DNA of 12,997 nucleotides from an uncultured bacterium (GCA_903864485.1 CAIPGD010000482.1:1-12997); one strand, 5' to 3'; counted from the first letter of the stretch, positions 1 through 7,190 are shown. A program made the numbers and translations. The notes: generated from the letters alone by a model not told the origin.

Positions 1-215
1 ATCTGCTCTGGCATTACCGACCAGGCAACGCAGCAGCGTGCTCTTACCCGCTCCCGATGGCCCCGTGATGGCCATGCATCGCCCGCATTGAGTCGCAGCG
101 AAATATCGCGCAGGACCTCGATCACGAGCCCGTCCTGCAGATGCAATTGATATGACTTGCCCAGTCCATTGACCTCGAGGACAGGGGTGTCGGCGTGCTT
201 GATCGCGGCGCTCAT
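1..215 (-). pseudogene. phnL: PhnL, C-P lyase ABC-type ATPase subunit; N-terminal part only, with an apparent one-base frameshift
   Basis: PhnL is an ABC-fold ATPase that accompanies the C-P lyase core and is needed for phosphonate use. The ATG at 215 overlaps the phnK stop in an ATGA. Translation from it gives 45 PhnL-like residues ending in LRLNAG, matching the NAGEC stretch I recall from E. coli PhnL. At about base 78-79 the reading frame breaks. The expected continuation, starting C-M-A-I-T and containing the Walker A motif GPSGAGKST, then LLRCLVGN, lies in the neighbouring frame up to base 1. One inserted base in the Glu-46 codon restores the whole protein. Without it the frame reads through non-homologous residues, with no stop inside the window. 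No slippery heptamer is visible, so programmed frameshifting looks unlikely. This is either a true inactivating deletion or a sequencing or assembly error. The gene is also cut by the window edge. Confidence 0.8.
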
Positions 216-994
216 CCTTGCGGTACCGAGGCGACCAATAACTGCGTGTAGGGATGTTGAGGGTCATCCAGAACCTGATCGGTCAATCCAGTTTCTACCA
301 CCTTGCCATCTTTCATCACCATCATCCGTTGCGCCAACAGGCGGGCGACCGCAAGATCGTGGGTGACGATGACGGTTGCGAGACCAAGGCTGCGCGTGAG
401 TCCACGGAGCAGATCCAGCAGACGGGCTTGCACTGACACATCGAGCGCCGAGGTCGGTTCATCAAGCAGCGCGAGTCGCGGCCCGGAGATCAGATTGCGC
501 GCAATTTGCAGTCGCTGCTGCATACCCCCCGAAAAAGTGGCGGGTGATTCATCAATCCGCGCGGTCTCGAGCTCGACCCGTTCCATCCATTGCCGGGTGC
601 TCGCTCGGATTGCGCCCCAGTGACGGACGCCGTTTGCCATCAGTCGCTCGCCGGCATTGGCGCCGGCACTCACGGCCATCCGGAGTCCATCGCGCGGATT
701 TTGATGCACATAGGCCCACTCGGTGCGCTCGAGTCGTCGGCGCGCTGCGTCCGGTAGCGCAAAGACGTCGTGCTCGTGATTTGCGGCGTCCCGATAGTGA
801 AGGGTGCCCGCCTGAGGTGTGAGCCGGCCCGCCAACACCCGCAAGAGTGTGGTCTTGCCAGACCCTGATTCGCCAACGACGGCCAGCACCTCTCCAGGCC
901 AAAGCGTCAGGCTGACGTCCTGGCAGCCGTAACGATCACCATAACGGACAGTCAGTCCGGTGGCGCGCAGTAAGGGGGGATCCAAGTCGCTCAT
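212..994 (-). CDS. phnK: PhnK, ATP-binding subunit of the C-P lyase system
   Basis: This 260-residue ABC-type ATPase binds the PhnGHIJ core complex and is required for C-P bond cleavage in vivo; it is not a classical transporter subunit. Visible motifs are Walker A GESGSGKT at residues 41-48, a Q-loop glutamine at Q98 in HQNPRDG, the signature SGGMQQR at 155-161, Walker B LALLDE ending at D178-E179, a D-loop SALD and the switch histidine H212 in IVTHDL. HQNPRDGLRM is characteristic of PhnK. I chose the start at 994 because it forms an ATGA overlap with the phnJ stop and gives MSDLDPPLL directly before the first beta strand. An upstream in-frame start at 1024 would add ten residues lying inside phnJ. 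The 3' end overlaps phnL in the same ATGA manner, so translation is probably coupled. All ATPase residues are present and it looks functional. Confidence 0.96.
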   Translation of the reverse strand: MSDLDPPLLRATGLTVRYGDRYGCQDVSLTLWPGEVLAVVGESGSGKTTLLRVLAGRLTPQAGTLHYRDAANHEHDVFALPDAARRRLERTEWAYVHQNPRDGLRMAVSAGANAGERLMANGVRHWGAIRASTRQWMERVELETARIDESPATFSGGMQQRLQIARNLISGPRLALLDEPTSALDVSVQARLLDLLRGLTRSLGLATVIVTHDLAVARLLAQRMMVMKDGKVVETGLTDQVLDDPQHPYTQLLVASVPQG

Positions 995-1830
995 CGAGCC
1001 CCACACCAATCCGTATCGGAGCAAATGAACTGACGCGTTCCGGCGTCATCCATGATCATTTCATCGAGAAAACTCTCGCGTGACCCGCATAGCGCGCAGG
1101 CACTGTCCCAACGCTGGCGCTCGAACGGGTAGTCATCGAAATCAAGGGGTTCGACACGGGTGAACGGCGGCAGGGCATGAATGCGTTTTTCGCGTCCCGC
1201 GCCAAACAGCATCAGCGCTGGACTCTGATCGAGTTTGGGAACATCAAATTTTGGAATCGGCGAGGGCGACATCAGGTATCGATCCTCCACCATCACCGGG
1301 TAGTCGTAGGTCGTGGCAACACGGCCATGACGGGCAATGTCCTCATACAGGCGGACCTGCATCAGGCCGTAATCGGCCATCGCATGCATCCGGCGGCGCT
1401 CCGTTTCGCGCGGCTCGAGGCGGAACATCGGTTCGGGTTGCGGCACCTGAAAGACCAGGATTTGACCCGCCTTGAGGGGCGTTTCCGGAATCCGGTGCCG
1501 GGTCTGAATCAGCGTGGCTTCGGTCGTTTGTGTCGTGGTCTGCACCCCGGTCGTGCGGGCAATGAAGCGACGAATATTGACCGCGTTCGTGGTGTCATCG
1601 GCGCCCTGATCGATCACCTTCAACACGTCATCGGGCCCGATCAGCGCACAGGTGAGTTGCAAACCCCCTGTCCCCCATCCGTAGGGCAAGGGCATCTCAC
1701 GGCTTGCGAAAGGGACTTGATAACCGGGAATCGCGACCGCCTTGAGGATTGATCGGCGAATCATCCGCTTGGTCTGTTCGTCCAGATACGCAAAATTAAA
1801 TGCGGGATCGTGAATGGTTGGGTCGCTCAT
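991..1830 (-). CDS. phnJ: PhnJ, alpha-D-ribose 1-methylphosphonate 5-phosphate C-P lyase (radical SAM)
   Basis: PhnJ breaks the carbon-phosphorus bond of ribose 1-methylphosphonate 5-phosphate. It uses a 4Fe-4S cluster and S-adenosylmethionine, giving methane (or another alkane) and ribose 1,2-cyclic phosphate 5-phosphate. The 279-residue product matches the usual length. The family's cysteine pattern C-X2-C-X21-C-X5-C is exact: C245, C248, C270 and C276. By alignment to E. coli, where C272 is the thiyl-radical cysteine and G32 the glycyl-radical site, the counterparts here are C276 and G36 (in AVAIPGYQVPF). Other conserved blocks are YGWGTGG, DQGADDTTNAV, TRHRIPETPL and LFGAGREKRI. It starts at the ATG overlapping the phnI stop (ATGA) and ends overlapping phnK. 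Every catalytic residue I can check is present. Confidence 0.98.
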   Translation of the reverse strand: MSDPTIHDPAFNFAYLDEQTKRMIRRSILKAVAIPGYQVPFASREMPLPYGWGTGGLQLTCALIGPDDVLKVIDQGADDTTNAVNIRRFIARTTGVQTTTQTTEATLIQTRHRIPETPLKAGQILVFQVPQPEPMFRLEPRETERRRMHAMADYGLMQVRLYEDIARHGRVATTYDYPVMVEDRYLMSPSPIPKFDVPKLDQSPALMLFGAGREKRIHALPPFTRVEPLDFDDYPFERQRWDSACALCGSRESFLDEMIMDDAGTRQFICSDTDWCGAR

Positions 1831-2939
1831 GACTCGCGGGCCCCGTGGTCCGCGCGCAATCGCCGCAACAACTCAAGTTCGGATTGAAAGTCCACGTGAT
1901 GCGGTAGTTTCAAATGTTGTACGAATCCAGACGCTTCCAGGTTGTCGCAATGGCTGAGGACGAATTCCTGATCCTGAGCCGGTGCGGTTTCGGGTTCTCC
2001 AAGCTCAGTCGCTCGCAAGGCGCGATCGACCAGTGCCATCGCAATCGACTTGCGCTCGCCCTGACCGAATACCAGGCCGTAGCCCCGCGTGAACATCGGG
2101 GGCGCTTCGTCACTGCCCGCAAACTGATTGATCATTTGACATTCGGTCAGCTCGACCTCGCCCAGGACCACCGCGAAACCCAACTCGGGGGCCACGACAC
2201 TCACTTCAACCCGACCCACACGAAGCTCCCCAACAAAGGGGTGGGTATGGGCGTAGCCGCGCTGCGTTGAATAACCGAGTCCCAGCAGATAGCCTTCGTC
2301 GCCGCGCGCCAGCGCCTGCAGGCGAAGCGGGCGGGCCGCTGGAAACCGCAAGGGCTCCCGAGTTAAATCCGCCGGCTCGGGGTCGCCCGCTGCAGGTTGT
2401 TCGGCTTCCAGTAAGCCATCGCGGCTCATCAACTCCGTGACGCGCGGTGGTGCGGTAGGGAGTCCGTTGCCCGGAATGGAGCGTGTCGGGATTGATGTAG
2501 CGACGGGTGCCAGTGCATCCGAAGGTGTTTCATCCTCGAGTAAAGAAAAATCCAGCAGGCGCTGACCGTAGTCGATCGTCGGACCCAGAATTTGACCGCC
2601 CGGTACCTCTTTGAAGGTTGCTGAGATGCGCCGCTCGATCCGCATCTGGGCGGTATCGACCGGGAGGCTGTCGGCCAACCGGGGCAGGGTGGTCCGGTAG
2701 GCCCGCAGCAGGAATGCCGCCTCGACCAAATCGCCGGCAGCCTGCTTGATCGCAAGCGCTGCTAGCTGGGGATCATAGAGCGCGCCTTCGGCCATGACCC
2801 GAGCCACCGATCGGTGCAATTGCGCCTGAATCTGCGCAACAGTGAGTTCGGCGAGGGCCCGATCGCCGCGCCGACGGGTGCGGACCCATTGATCGGCCGC
2901 GTCGATCGCGCGTTCTCCACCCTTGACGGCGACGTACAT
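1827..2939 (-). CDS. phnI: PhnI, ribose 1-methylphosphonate 5-triphosphate synthase (nucleosidase) subunit of C-P lyase
   Basis: PhnI, with PhnG and PhnH, displaces adenine from ATP with a phosphonate to make ribose 1-phosphonate 5-triphosphate, the first step of the C-P lyase route. The product has 370 residues against 354 in E. coli. The N-terminal MYVAVKGGERAIDAA, the YSTQRGY block, the MTECEM-like ELTECQMINQF and the FTRGYGLVFG block are all conserved. The histidine pair HLKLPH (H342 and H347) matches E. coli H328 and H333, which bind zinc near the PhnJ interface. The start at 2939 is chosen because MYVAVKGGE is the family N-terminus and an AAGAGG element lies about ten bases upstream. 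A longer in-frame start at 2999 would lie inside phnH. The gap after phnH is 22 bases, and the 3' end overlaps phnJ by an ATGA. Confidence 0.97.
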   Translation of the reverse strand: MYVAVKGGERAIDAADQWVRTRRRGDRALAELTVAQIQAQLHRSVARVMAEGALYDPQLAALAIKQAAGDLVEAAFLLRAYRTTLPRLADSLPVDTAQMRIERRISATFKEVPGGQILGPTIDYGQRLLDFSLLEDETPSDALAPVATSIPTRSIPGNGLPTAPPRVTELMSRDGLLEAEQPAAGDPEPADLTREPLRFPAARPLRLQALARGDEGYLLGLGYSTQRGYAHTHPFVGELRVGRVEVSVVAPELGFAVVLGEVELTECQMINQFAGSDEAPPMFTRGYGLVFGQGERKSIAMALVDRALRATELGEPETAPAQDQEFVLSHCDNLEASGFVQHLKLPHHVDFQSELELLRRLRADHGARES

Positions 2940-2961
2940 GAGTTCGGGGCCTCTTGATTCG

Positions 2962-3687
2962 CTAGATTGCGGCGACGCGGGTGCTGCGGGGGATGGCACA
3001 CAGGCGGTCGCTCCAAACCATCAGGAGATCCACACCCAACGGAAATTGTGAACGATTGGCCACCAGCGCAAGGCGCAGTTGCTCGGCCCATCGGCCTTCA
3101 GCGCCCCGTTCTAGTCGGATTCGACGGGTGTGTTCGATCCCGGGCCCCTGTAACTGTAAGGTGCTCGAGGGGGAGGCATTCGGGGCAACATTCGGGCCAA
3201 CATTCGGGCCAACATTCGGGGCAACTTTTGTGGGCGGCGATTCCCCGCCTGACGATTCGCTGGGCTCAACCACTGTGATCCCGGGGACTTGCAAAATGAT
3301 GGTGGCCGAGAGGTCCGGAAACTCCGGCTCGCCCTGCCGCAGACTTGCCCAGTCGGGCTGTTCGCCCGGGTGTCCGACAAAGGCAAAATCCGCCTCAGCG
3401 GGATTTTTGGTCATGTTGCAACTGGTGTGAAACTGCAGCGAAGCGTGTGCGGCCGCCGTTGCCAGCGAGGGCGAAAGCCAAACACGGGTGTCACCGTCGA
3501 GCAACGTCATGGCCACTGCCCAAGCAGCTTCGCTCCATGGGTCAGGGGGTTGATGCGGGGCAATGGTGTCCAGGCACCCAACCGTTCCTGGTTGCGACAA
3601 AGCGCTCAGGATGGTCCGAAAACACCGTTGCGCATCCTGGACTGGATCCTCAAAGCCCTTGCAAACCAAACTCAGGTCGACCCCCAT
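2962..3687 (-). CDS. phnH: PhnH, C-P lyase core subunit, with a low-complexity insertion
   Basis: PhnH is a structural subunit of the C-P lyase core that resembles a PLP-dependent transferase fold but lacks the cofactor site. The product is 241 residues, clearly longer than the roughly 194 of E. coli. The N-terminus (GFEDPVQDAQRCFRTIL) and the C-terminus (FPLGVDLLMVWSDRLCAIPRSTRV) are typical of the family. The extra length is concentrated at about residues 141-176, a Ser/Pro/Gly/Asn-rich stretch with a repeated GPNV or APNV unit. It sits between two beta-strand-like segments, ILQVPGI and TLQLQGPGI, so it probably forms a flexible surface loop. A GGGAG ribosome-binding site lies seven bases before the ATG at 3687, and the gap from phnG is 13 bases. 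The reading frame stays open through the repeat because the unit is a multiple of three. Confidence 0.94.
   Translation of the reverse strand: MGVDLSLVCKGFEDPVQDAQRCFRTILSALSQPGTVGCLDTIAPHQPPDPWSEAAWAVAMTLLDGDTRVWLSPSLATAAAHASLQFHTSCNMTKNPAEADFAFVGHPGEQPDWASLRQGEPEFPDLSATIILQVPGITVVEPSESSGGESPPTKVAPNVGPNVGPNVAPNASPSSTLQLQGPGIEHTRRIRLERGAEGRWAEQLRLALVANRSQFPLGVDLLMVWSDRLCAIPRSTRVAAI
3177..3225. repeat. 12-bp tandem repeat inside phnH
   Basis: The eight-base core CATTCGGG occurs four times at exact 12-base spacing (3177, 3189, 3201 and 3213), joined by CCAA or GCAA. On the phnH strand the units encode the four-residue repeat PNV followed by G or A. The unit length preserves the frame, so copy number could vary by slippage without breaking the gene. 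Confidence 0.93.
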
Positions 3688-3700
3688 TATTCGTCTCCCA

Positions 3701-4198
3701 TCACTCGCCTCGAGTCATCGTGAAGAACTCGACGCGGGTGCTGGCGGCGAGGGCCGCAGCGGCTTCCAATGTCGCGTGACGCATCTCGATCAGAGGCTCG
3801 ATCACCTGGGTGCAAACGGCGTCGCGATGCTCCGGTGATTGCAGCAGTGCATCCGCAAGCGCGATCAACTCGGCGTGTTTTGCATTGCGCCCCGACACCC
3901 AGCCAACTCCGGTCGATCCGCATGCGTTAAGACGGATCGTGCAACGGGTTGCACTCATTTCGCCCAAATTGAAACGGCCACCGGTGCCCCCAGTGCGCCC
4001 TTGAACCATCACCAACCCGGTCTCGGGTCGACGCAACCAGGTTCGCTCAGTCTCAGCCCACGGCAGCAGGGCATGAGCCAGAACTTTGGGGTCCGAAGAG
4101 GCTAGCAAAGACAGCCGATCGCCCCGGATCCCGCCGCTCTGGTTGGGTACCGGCGGGTCGGATGCTTGGGGGTGGACGCATGCATCGGGCAAATTCAT
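3701..4198 (-). CDS. phnG: PhnG, C-P lyase core subunit
   Basis: PhnG is a small subunit of the PhnGHIJ core and takes part with PhnI and PhnH in making the ribose-triphosphate phosphonate intermediate. The 165-residue product is slightly longer than the 150-residue E. coli protein because of an N-terminal tail of about 25 residues. Recognisable conserved stretches are TGLVMVQGRTGGTGGRFNLGEM, SATRCTIRL and GVGWVSGRNAKHAELIALADALL. The ATG at 4198 is the only plausible start near the conserved domain. The much longer in-frame reading to 4462 would run across the Pho box and into the divergent gene, and is rejected. No strong Shine-Dalgarno sequence is visible before this ATG. It is the first gene of the minus-strand phn operon and so sits next to the presumed PhoB-controlled promoter. 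Confidence 0.93.
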   Translation of the reverse strand: MNLPDACVHPQASDPPVPNQSGGIRGDRLSLLASSDPKVLAHALLPWAETERTWLRRPETGLVMVQGRTGGTGGRFNLGEMSATRCTIRLNACGSTGVGWVSGRNAKHAELIALADALLQSPEHRDAVCTQVIEPLIEMRHATLEAAAALAASTRVEFFTMTRGE

Positions 4199-4242
4199 GG
4201 GCCGAATTCTGGATCGAAAAGCAGGTTGTGTGTAACGATTGA

Positions 4243-4260
4243 ATCGTGATTGATCACGAT
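4243..4260. promoter_or_regulatory. Perfect inverted repeat in the divergent control region (possible operator)
   Basis: The arms ATCGTGAT and ATCACGAT are perfect complements separated by two bases. The site lies between the Pho box and the phnG start, about 12 bases downstream of the Pho box as read toward phnG, where the -10 element and start of transcription would be expected. This looks like a dimeric regulator site, but the regulator is unknown and no phnF-like gene is present in the window. Confidence 0.5.
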
Positions 4261-4271
4261 CAACCTCCCCG

Positions 4272-4289
4272 ATGACACTGCGATGACAG
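4272..4289 (-). promoter_or_regulatory. Pho box (PhoB binding site) upstream of phnG
   Basis: Read on the minus strand the site is CTGTCAT, four bases, then GTGTCAT. The E. coli Pho box consensus is two CTGTCA(T/C) heptamers at 11-base spacing. The first half is perfect, the second has one mismatch, and the spacing is exact. It faces phnG, 74 bases from that start codon, which fits phosphate-starvation control of a C-P lyase operon. No good -10 hexamer is obvious downstream, as is common for PhoB-activated promoters. The site also overlaps the AGGA element before the divergent gene. Confidence 0.78.
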
Positions 4290-4299
4290 GACGACGACG

Positions 4300-5013
4300 T
4301 TGGGCCGACTGAACGCGACGCGGCGCTGGGCTCTCTATTTTTCCCCCGACACTGAACTCGGGGGCCTGGGCCATCAGTGGTTGAGTCAGGCGTTTGAGCA
4401 GGCGGCTGCCTGGACTGCGGCACCCCGCCGCTATGGATTTCATGCCACCCTGAAAGCGCCATTTCGACTGGCGCCGGGGTTTGATTTAAAGATGCTCATT
4501 GCAGCCGTGGCCGAATGGGCCGCAGAGCAACCTCCATTTGATGTACCACTCAGCGTGCAGTGGCTGGGTGATTTCCTCGCGTTGCGGCCGGCCCCGGGCG
4601 CATCCGTTGATGCGTTGAATCAACTCGCAGCGTCGGCGGTGGAGCGATTCGACGGTTTTCGGGCCGAAATGTCAGCGGCCGAACGAGCGCGCCGCGTGGC
4701 CGCACCGAAGTCGCCGCTCACGGCGCGTGAATTCGAGCTCTTAGACCGCTGGGGCTACCCCTATGTGTTTGAGGCGTTTCGGTTTCACTGCACGCTCACC
4801 GAAGCTTTACCCCCGGACCGAAAGCAACGACTATTCACGCTGGCGGAACAGTCCTTTAATCGCGTACTGTTCAAGCCTGTACCCATCGACCACGTGGTGC
4901 TGGTTGAAGAACCTGCGCCAGGAGCCGATTTTGTGAGAGTGCAGAGTTTCCCACTGGGGACGTTGGCTCCGGGTGCCATTGATTCCGGTCGTTCTATGGA
5001 ACCCGTCGCATGA
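4300..5013 (+). CDS. DUF1045 family phosphonate-metabolism protein, 2H phosphoesterase-like
   Basis: This 237-residue protein belongs to the DUF1045 group found in phosphonate operons and placed in the 2H phosphoesterase superfamily. The two diagnostic H-x-T motifs are present: H48-A-T50 in YGFHATLKAPF and H163-C-T165 in FRFHCTLTEAL. Members of this superfamily hydrolyse or form cyclic phosphate and 2',5'-phosphodiester bonds. The exact substrate of DUF1045 is not known to me. The start is a TTG at 4300: there is no in-frame ATG or GTG between it and the upstream stop at 4273-4275, and AGGA lies eight bases before it. Transcription diverges from phnG. The stop overlaps the pncB start in an ATGA. 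A plausible role, by inference, is opening the ribose 1,2-cyclic phosphate made by PhnJ, a job done by PhnP (not in this window) elsewhere. Confidence 0.9.
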   Translation: MGRLNATRRWALYFSPDTELGGLGHQWLSQAFEQAAAWTAAPRRYGFHATLKAPFRLAPGFDLKMLIAAVAEWAAEQPPFDVPLSVQWLGDFLALRPAPGASVDALNQLAASAVERFDGFRAEMSAAERARRVAAPKSPLTAREFELLDRWGYPYVFEAFRFHCTLTEALPPDRKQRLFTLAEQSFNRVLFKPVPIDHVVLVEEPAPGADFVRVQSFPLGTLAPGAIDSGRSMEPVA

Positions 5014-6212
5014 TCATTACGTCGCTGCTCGATACGGACCTGTACAAGTTCACGATGATGCAAGTGGTTTTGCATCATTTCCCCGGGGCTCAGGTCGAGT
5101 ACCGATTTAAATGCCGCACGCCCGACATCCCGTTGGCCACGATTATTGAATCGATTCGCGAAGAGATTACTCAGCTCTGCACCTTGCGGTTTCGCCCGCG
5201 TGAACTCGACTATCTGCGTAGCCTGCGCTTCATTAAGAGCGACTTTGTCGATTTCCTCGCGCTCTTTCAACTCAATGCCAAGTACATATCGCTCGAGCCT
5301 GTGCGGACCGATGACCTCGAATCGGGGGCGCGCGAGGGCGAACTCGAACTCGTCGTTCGGGGCCCCTGGCTGCACACGATTTTGTTCGAAATCCCAGTGC
5401 TGGCCATCATCAATGAACTCTGGTTCCAGCATACCCAACGCTTGCCGGACTATGAGGAAGGACGGGATCGCCTCACGGCCAAGATCAGTCTGATTACCCA
5501 GGACCCCGCACTGGCTGGGATGCGGGTCGCTGACTATGGCACCCGACGCCGTTTTTCAAGGCTCTGGCAGGACGAAGTCTTACTCACGCTGCGGTCGACC
5601 TTGGGGGAACATTTCGCCGGGACGAGCAACGTTTTTTATGCCATGAAACATGGTCTGCTGCCACTTGGCACCATGGCGCACGAGTACCTTCAGGCCTGTC
5701 AGGCCCTTGGTCCGCGTCTGCGCGACTCGCAGATTTTTGGGTTTGAAACCTGGGCCCGTGAATATCGGGGTGATCTGGGTATTGCGCTCTCCGATGTTTA
5801 CGGCATGGACGCATTCCTGCGCGACTTCGATCTCTATTTTTGCAAGCTCTTCGATGGCGCGCGTCACGACAGTGGCGACCCTTTCGATTGGGGTGATCGT
5901 CTTCTTGATCATTATGAAAAGAACCGGATCGATCCAAAAACAAAGACCATGATCTTTTCTGATGGTTTGAACGTTCCGCTGGCGATTCAATTGTTTCGTC
6001 GCTTTGGTCACCGGTCCCGGATGTCGTTCGGAATCGGCACCAATCTCACGAATGATCTGGGTTATCAGCCGTTACAGATTGTCCTGAAGATGGTTCGGTG
6101 CAACGGACAACCCGTCGCTAAACTATCGGATGCGCCAGAGAAGACCATGTGCGACGATCCGGCCTACTTGAACTACCTTCGGCAGGTCTTTGACATCAAA
6201 GCACCCGTCTGA
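5010..6212 (+). CDS. pncB: Nicotinate phosphoribosyltransferase
   Basis: PncB joins nicotinate and PRPP, driven by ATP hydrolysis, to make nicotinate mononucleotide in the Preiss-Handler NAD salvage route, acting in the cytosol. The 400-residue length is normal. The N-terminal LLDTDLYKFTMMQ block is a hallmark of the family. Other conserved blocks are DYGTRRRFS, TSNVFYA, LGTMAHE, HDSGDPFDWGDR, FSDGLN and FGIGTNLTND. H224 in the TMAHE motif corresponds to the histidine that is transiently phosphorylated in the Salmonella enzyme. The ATG overlaps the upstream DUF1045 stop by four bases, so the two are probably translated together. A hydroxyacid dehydrogenase follows after 23 bases. All expected motifs are intact. 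What is unusual is the company it keeps, beside phosphonate genes, rather than the protein itself. Confidence 0.97.
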   Translation: MIITSLLDTDLYKFTMMQVVLHHFPGAQVEYRFKCRTPDIPLATIIESIREEITQLCTLRFRPRELDYLRSLRFIKSDFVDFLALFQLNAKYISLEPVRTDDLESGAREGELELVVRGPWLHTILFEIPVLAIINELWFQHTQRLPDYEEGRDRLTAKISLITQDPALAGMRVADYGTRRRFSRLWQDEVLLTLRSTLGEHFAGTSNVFYAMKHGLLPLGTMAHEYLQACQALGPRLRDSQIFGFETWAREYRGDLGIALSDVYGMDAFLRDFDLYFCKLFDGARHDSGDPFDWGDRLLDHYEKNRIDPKTKTMIFSDGLNVPLAIQLFRRFGHRSRMSFGIGTNLTNDLGYQPLQIVLKMVRCNGQPVAKLSDAPEKTMCDDPAYLNYLRQVFDIKAPV

Positions 6213-6235
6213 CCAACTTTGACTAACTCTTTCTC

Positions 6236-7189
6236 ATGAATCAACCCAATCTCTTGATCGCACGTAAGGTGTTTCCTAGCACCATGGAGCGACTGACGTC
6301 GCATTTTCAGATCCATGCCAATGAAGCTGATGTGATTCGGCCCCGCGAGGAATTCATTGCGCTTGCCAGCCAGGCGGATGCCCTGTTCATTTCAGGCGGC
6401 GAAAGAATCGACCGCGCGCTGCTCGAACAATGTCCCCGGGTTCGGATGATCGCGACCGGGACGGTGGGCTTCAATCACATTGATCTTGCAGCCTGCGCCG
6501 AGCGCGGCATCATCGTTTCCAATACCCCCGATGTGCTCAATGATGCGACCGCTGACATGGCTTGGGCGCTCTTGATGGCGGCGGCTCGGCGGATCACTGA
6601 AGTCGAGCGCTGGTTGCGCGACGGCAAATGGGACCGGTGGGCGTTCGATCAGTTATTGGGCCGCGAAGTGTTTGGCGCGACCCTGGGCGTAATCGGAATG
6701 GGCCGCATCGGCAGCGCGGTTGCGCGTCGGGCGCGCGGCTTTGAGATGCCCGTGATTTATCACAATCGCAATCGAGTGGCGGACGAAGGCGGTGCCACCT
6801 GGCGCCCGCTCAATGATCTGCTGGCCGAGGCAGATTTTGTGGTGTTGCTCACGCCCTACAGCCCCGCGACGCATCACCTGATTGGTGCCGAACAATTGGC
6901 GCGGATGAAGCGCACGGCGGTGCTTGTGAACATCGCCCGCGGTGGTGTGGTCGATGACGCGGCACTGGTTCAGGCATTACGAGACGGGTTGATTTTCTCG
7001 GCCGGTCTGGATGTGTACGAAAATGAACCCGCGCTGCATCCGGGTTTGCTGGAGCTGTCCAACGTTGTGTTGGCACCGCACTTGGGCAGCGCGACGCTAT
7101 CAGCCCGTCAGGGGATGGCCAACCTTGCCGCCGACAACCTTGTGGCTTGGGCCACGGGCGCGCCCCTGCCTTCGCCAGTCAAGACTTAA
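6236..7189 (+). CDS. D-isomer-specific 2-hydroxyacid dehydrogenase, glyoxylate/hydroxypyruvate reductase-like
   Basis: The 317-residue protein has the standard two-domain fold of the D-2-hydroxyacid dehydrogenase family. The cofactor motif is GMGRIG at residues 154-159. The catalytic triad is R235 (NIARGGVVDD), E264 (ENEP) and H282 (APHLGSAT), all present. After the second beta strand comes YHNRNR, and the arginine at R178 suggests a preference for NADP(H) over NAD(H). Overall it resembles glyoxylate or hydroxypyruvate reductases and D-glycerate dehydrogenases more than 3-phosphoglycerate dehydrogenase, since there is no ACT domain. The true substrate cannot be fixed from sequence. It begins 23 bases after pncB and is probably in the same operon, although no clear Shine-Dalgarno element precedes the ATG. 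A tandem repeat starts two bases after the stop. Confidence 0.92.
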   Translation: MNQPNLLIARKVFPSTMERLTSHFQIHANEADVIRPREEFIALASQADALFISGGERIDRALLEQCPRVRMIATGTVGFNHIDLAACAERGIIVSNTPDVLNDATADMAWALLMAAARRITEVERWLRDGKWDRWAFDQLLGREVFGATLGVIGMGRIGSAVARRARGFEMPVIYHNRNRVADEGGATWRPLNDLLAEADFVVLLTPYSPATHHLIGAEQLARMKRTAVLVNIARGGVVDDAALVQALRDGLIFSAGLDVYENEPALHPGLLELSNVVLAPHLGSATLSARQGMANLAADNLVAWATGAPLPSPVKT

Positions 7190-7190
7190 T

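Noticed and set aside
70..85. Programmed ribosomal frameshift in phnL
   Set aside because: No X-XXY-YYZ slippery heptamer is present and the site is not a homopolymer. A deletion or sequence error is simpler.
212..994. PhnK as an ABC importer ATPase for phosphonates or peptides
   Set aside because: Its position between phnJ and phnL and the PhnK-type HQNPRDG segment point to the C-P lyase accessory ATPase. No permease or binding-protein gene is nearby.
1177..1752. Open frame of 191 residues on the plus strand
   Set aside because: It lies wholly antisense to phnJ, which has every family motif. The frame is a by-product of GC-rich codon use.
4199..4462. N-terminal extension of PhnG by 88 residues
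   Set aside because: It would cross the Pho box and enter the divergent gene. The extension has no PhnG similarity, and the protein from 4198 already matches family length.
4785..5438. Open frame of 217 residues on the minus strand
   Set aside because: It is antisense to the DUF1045 gene and pncB, both well supported.
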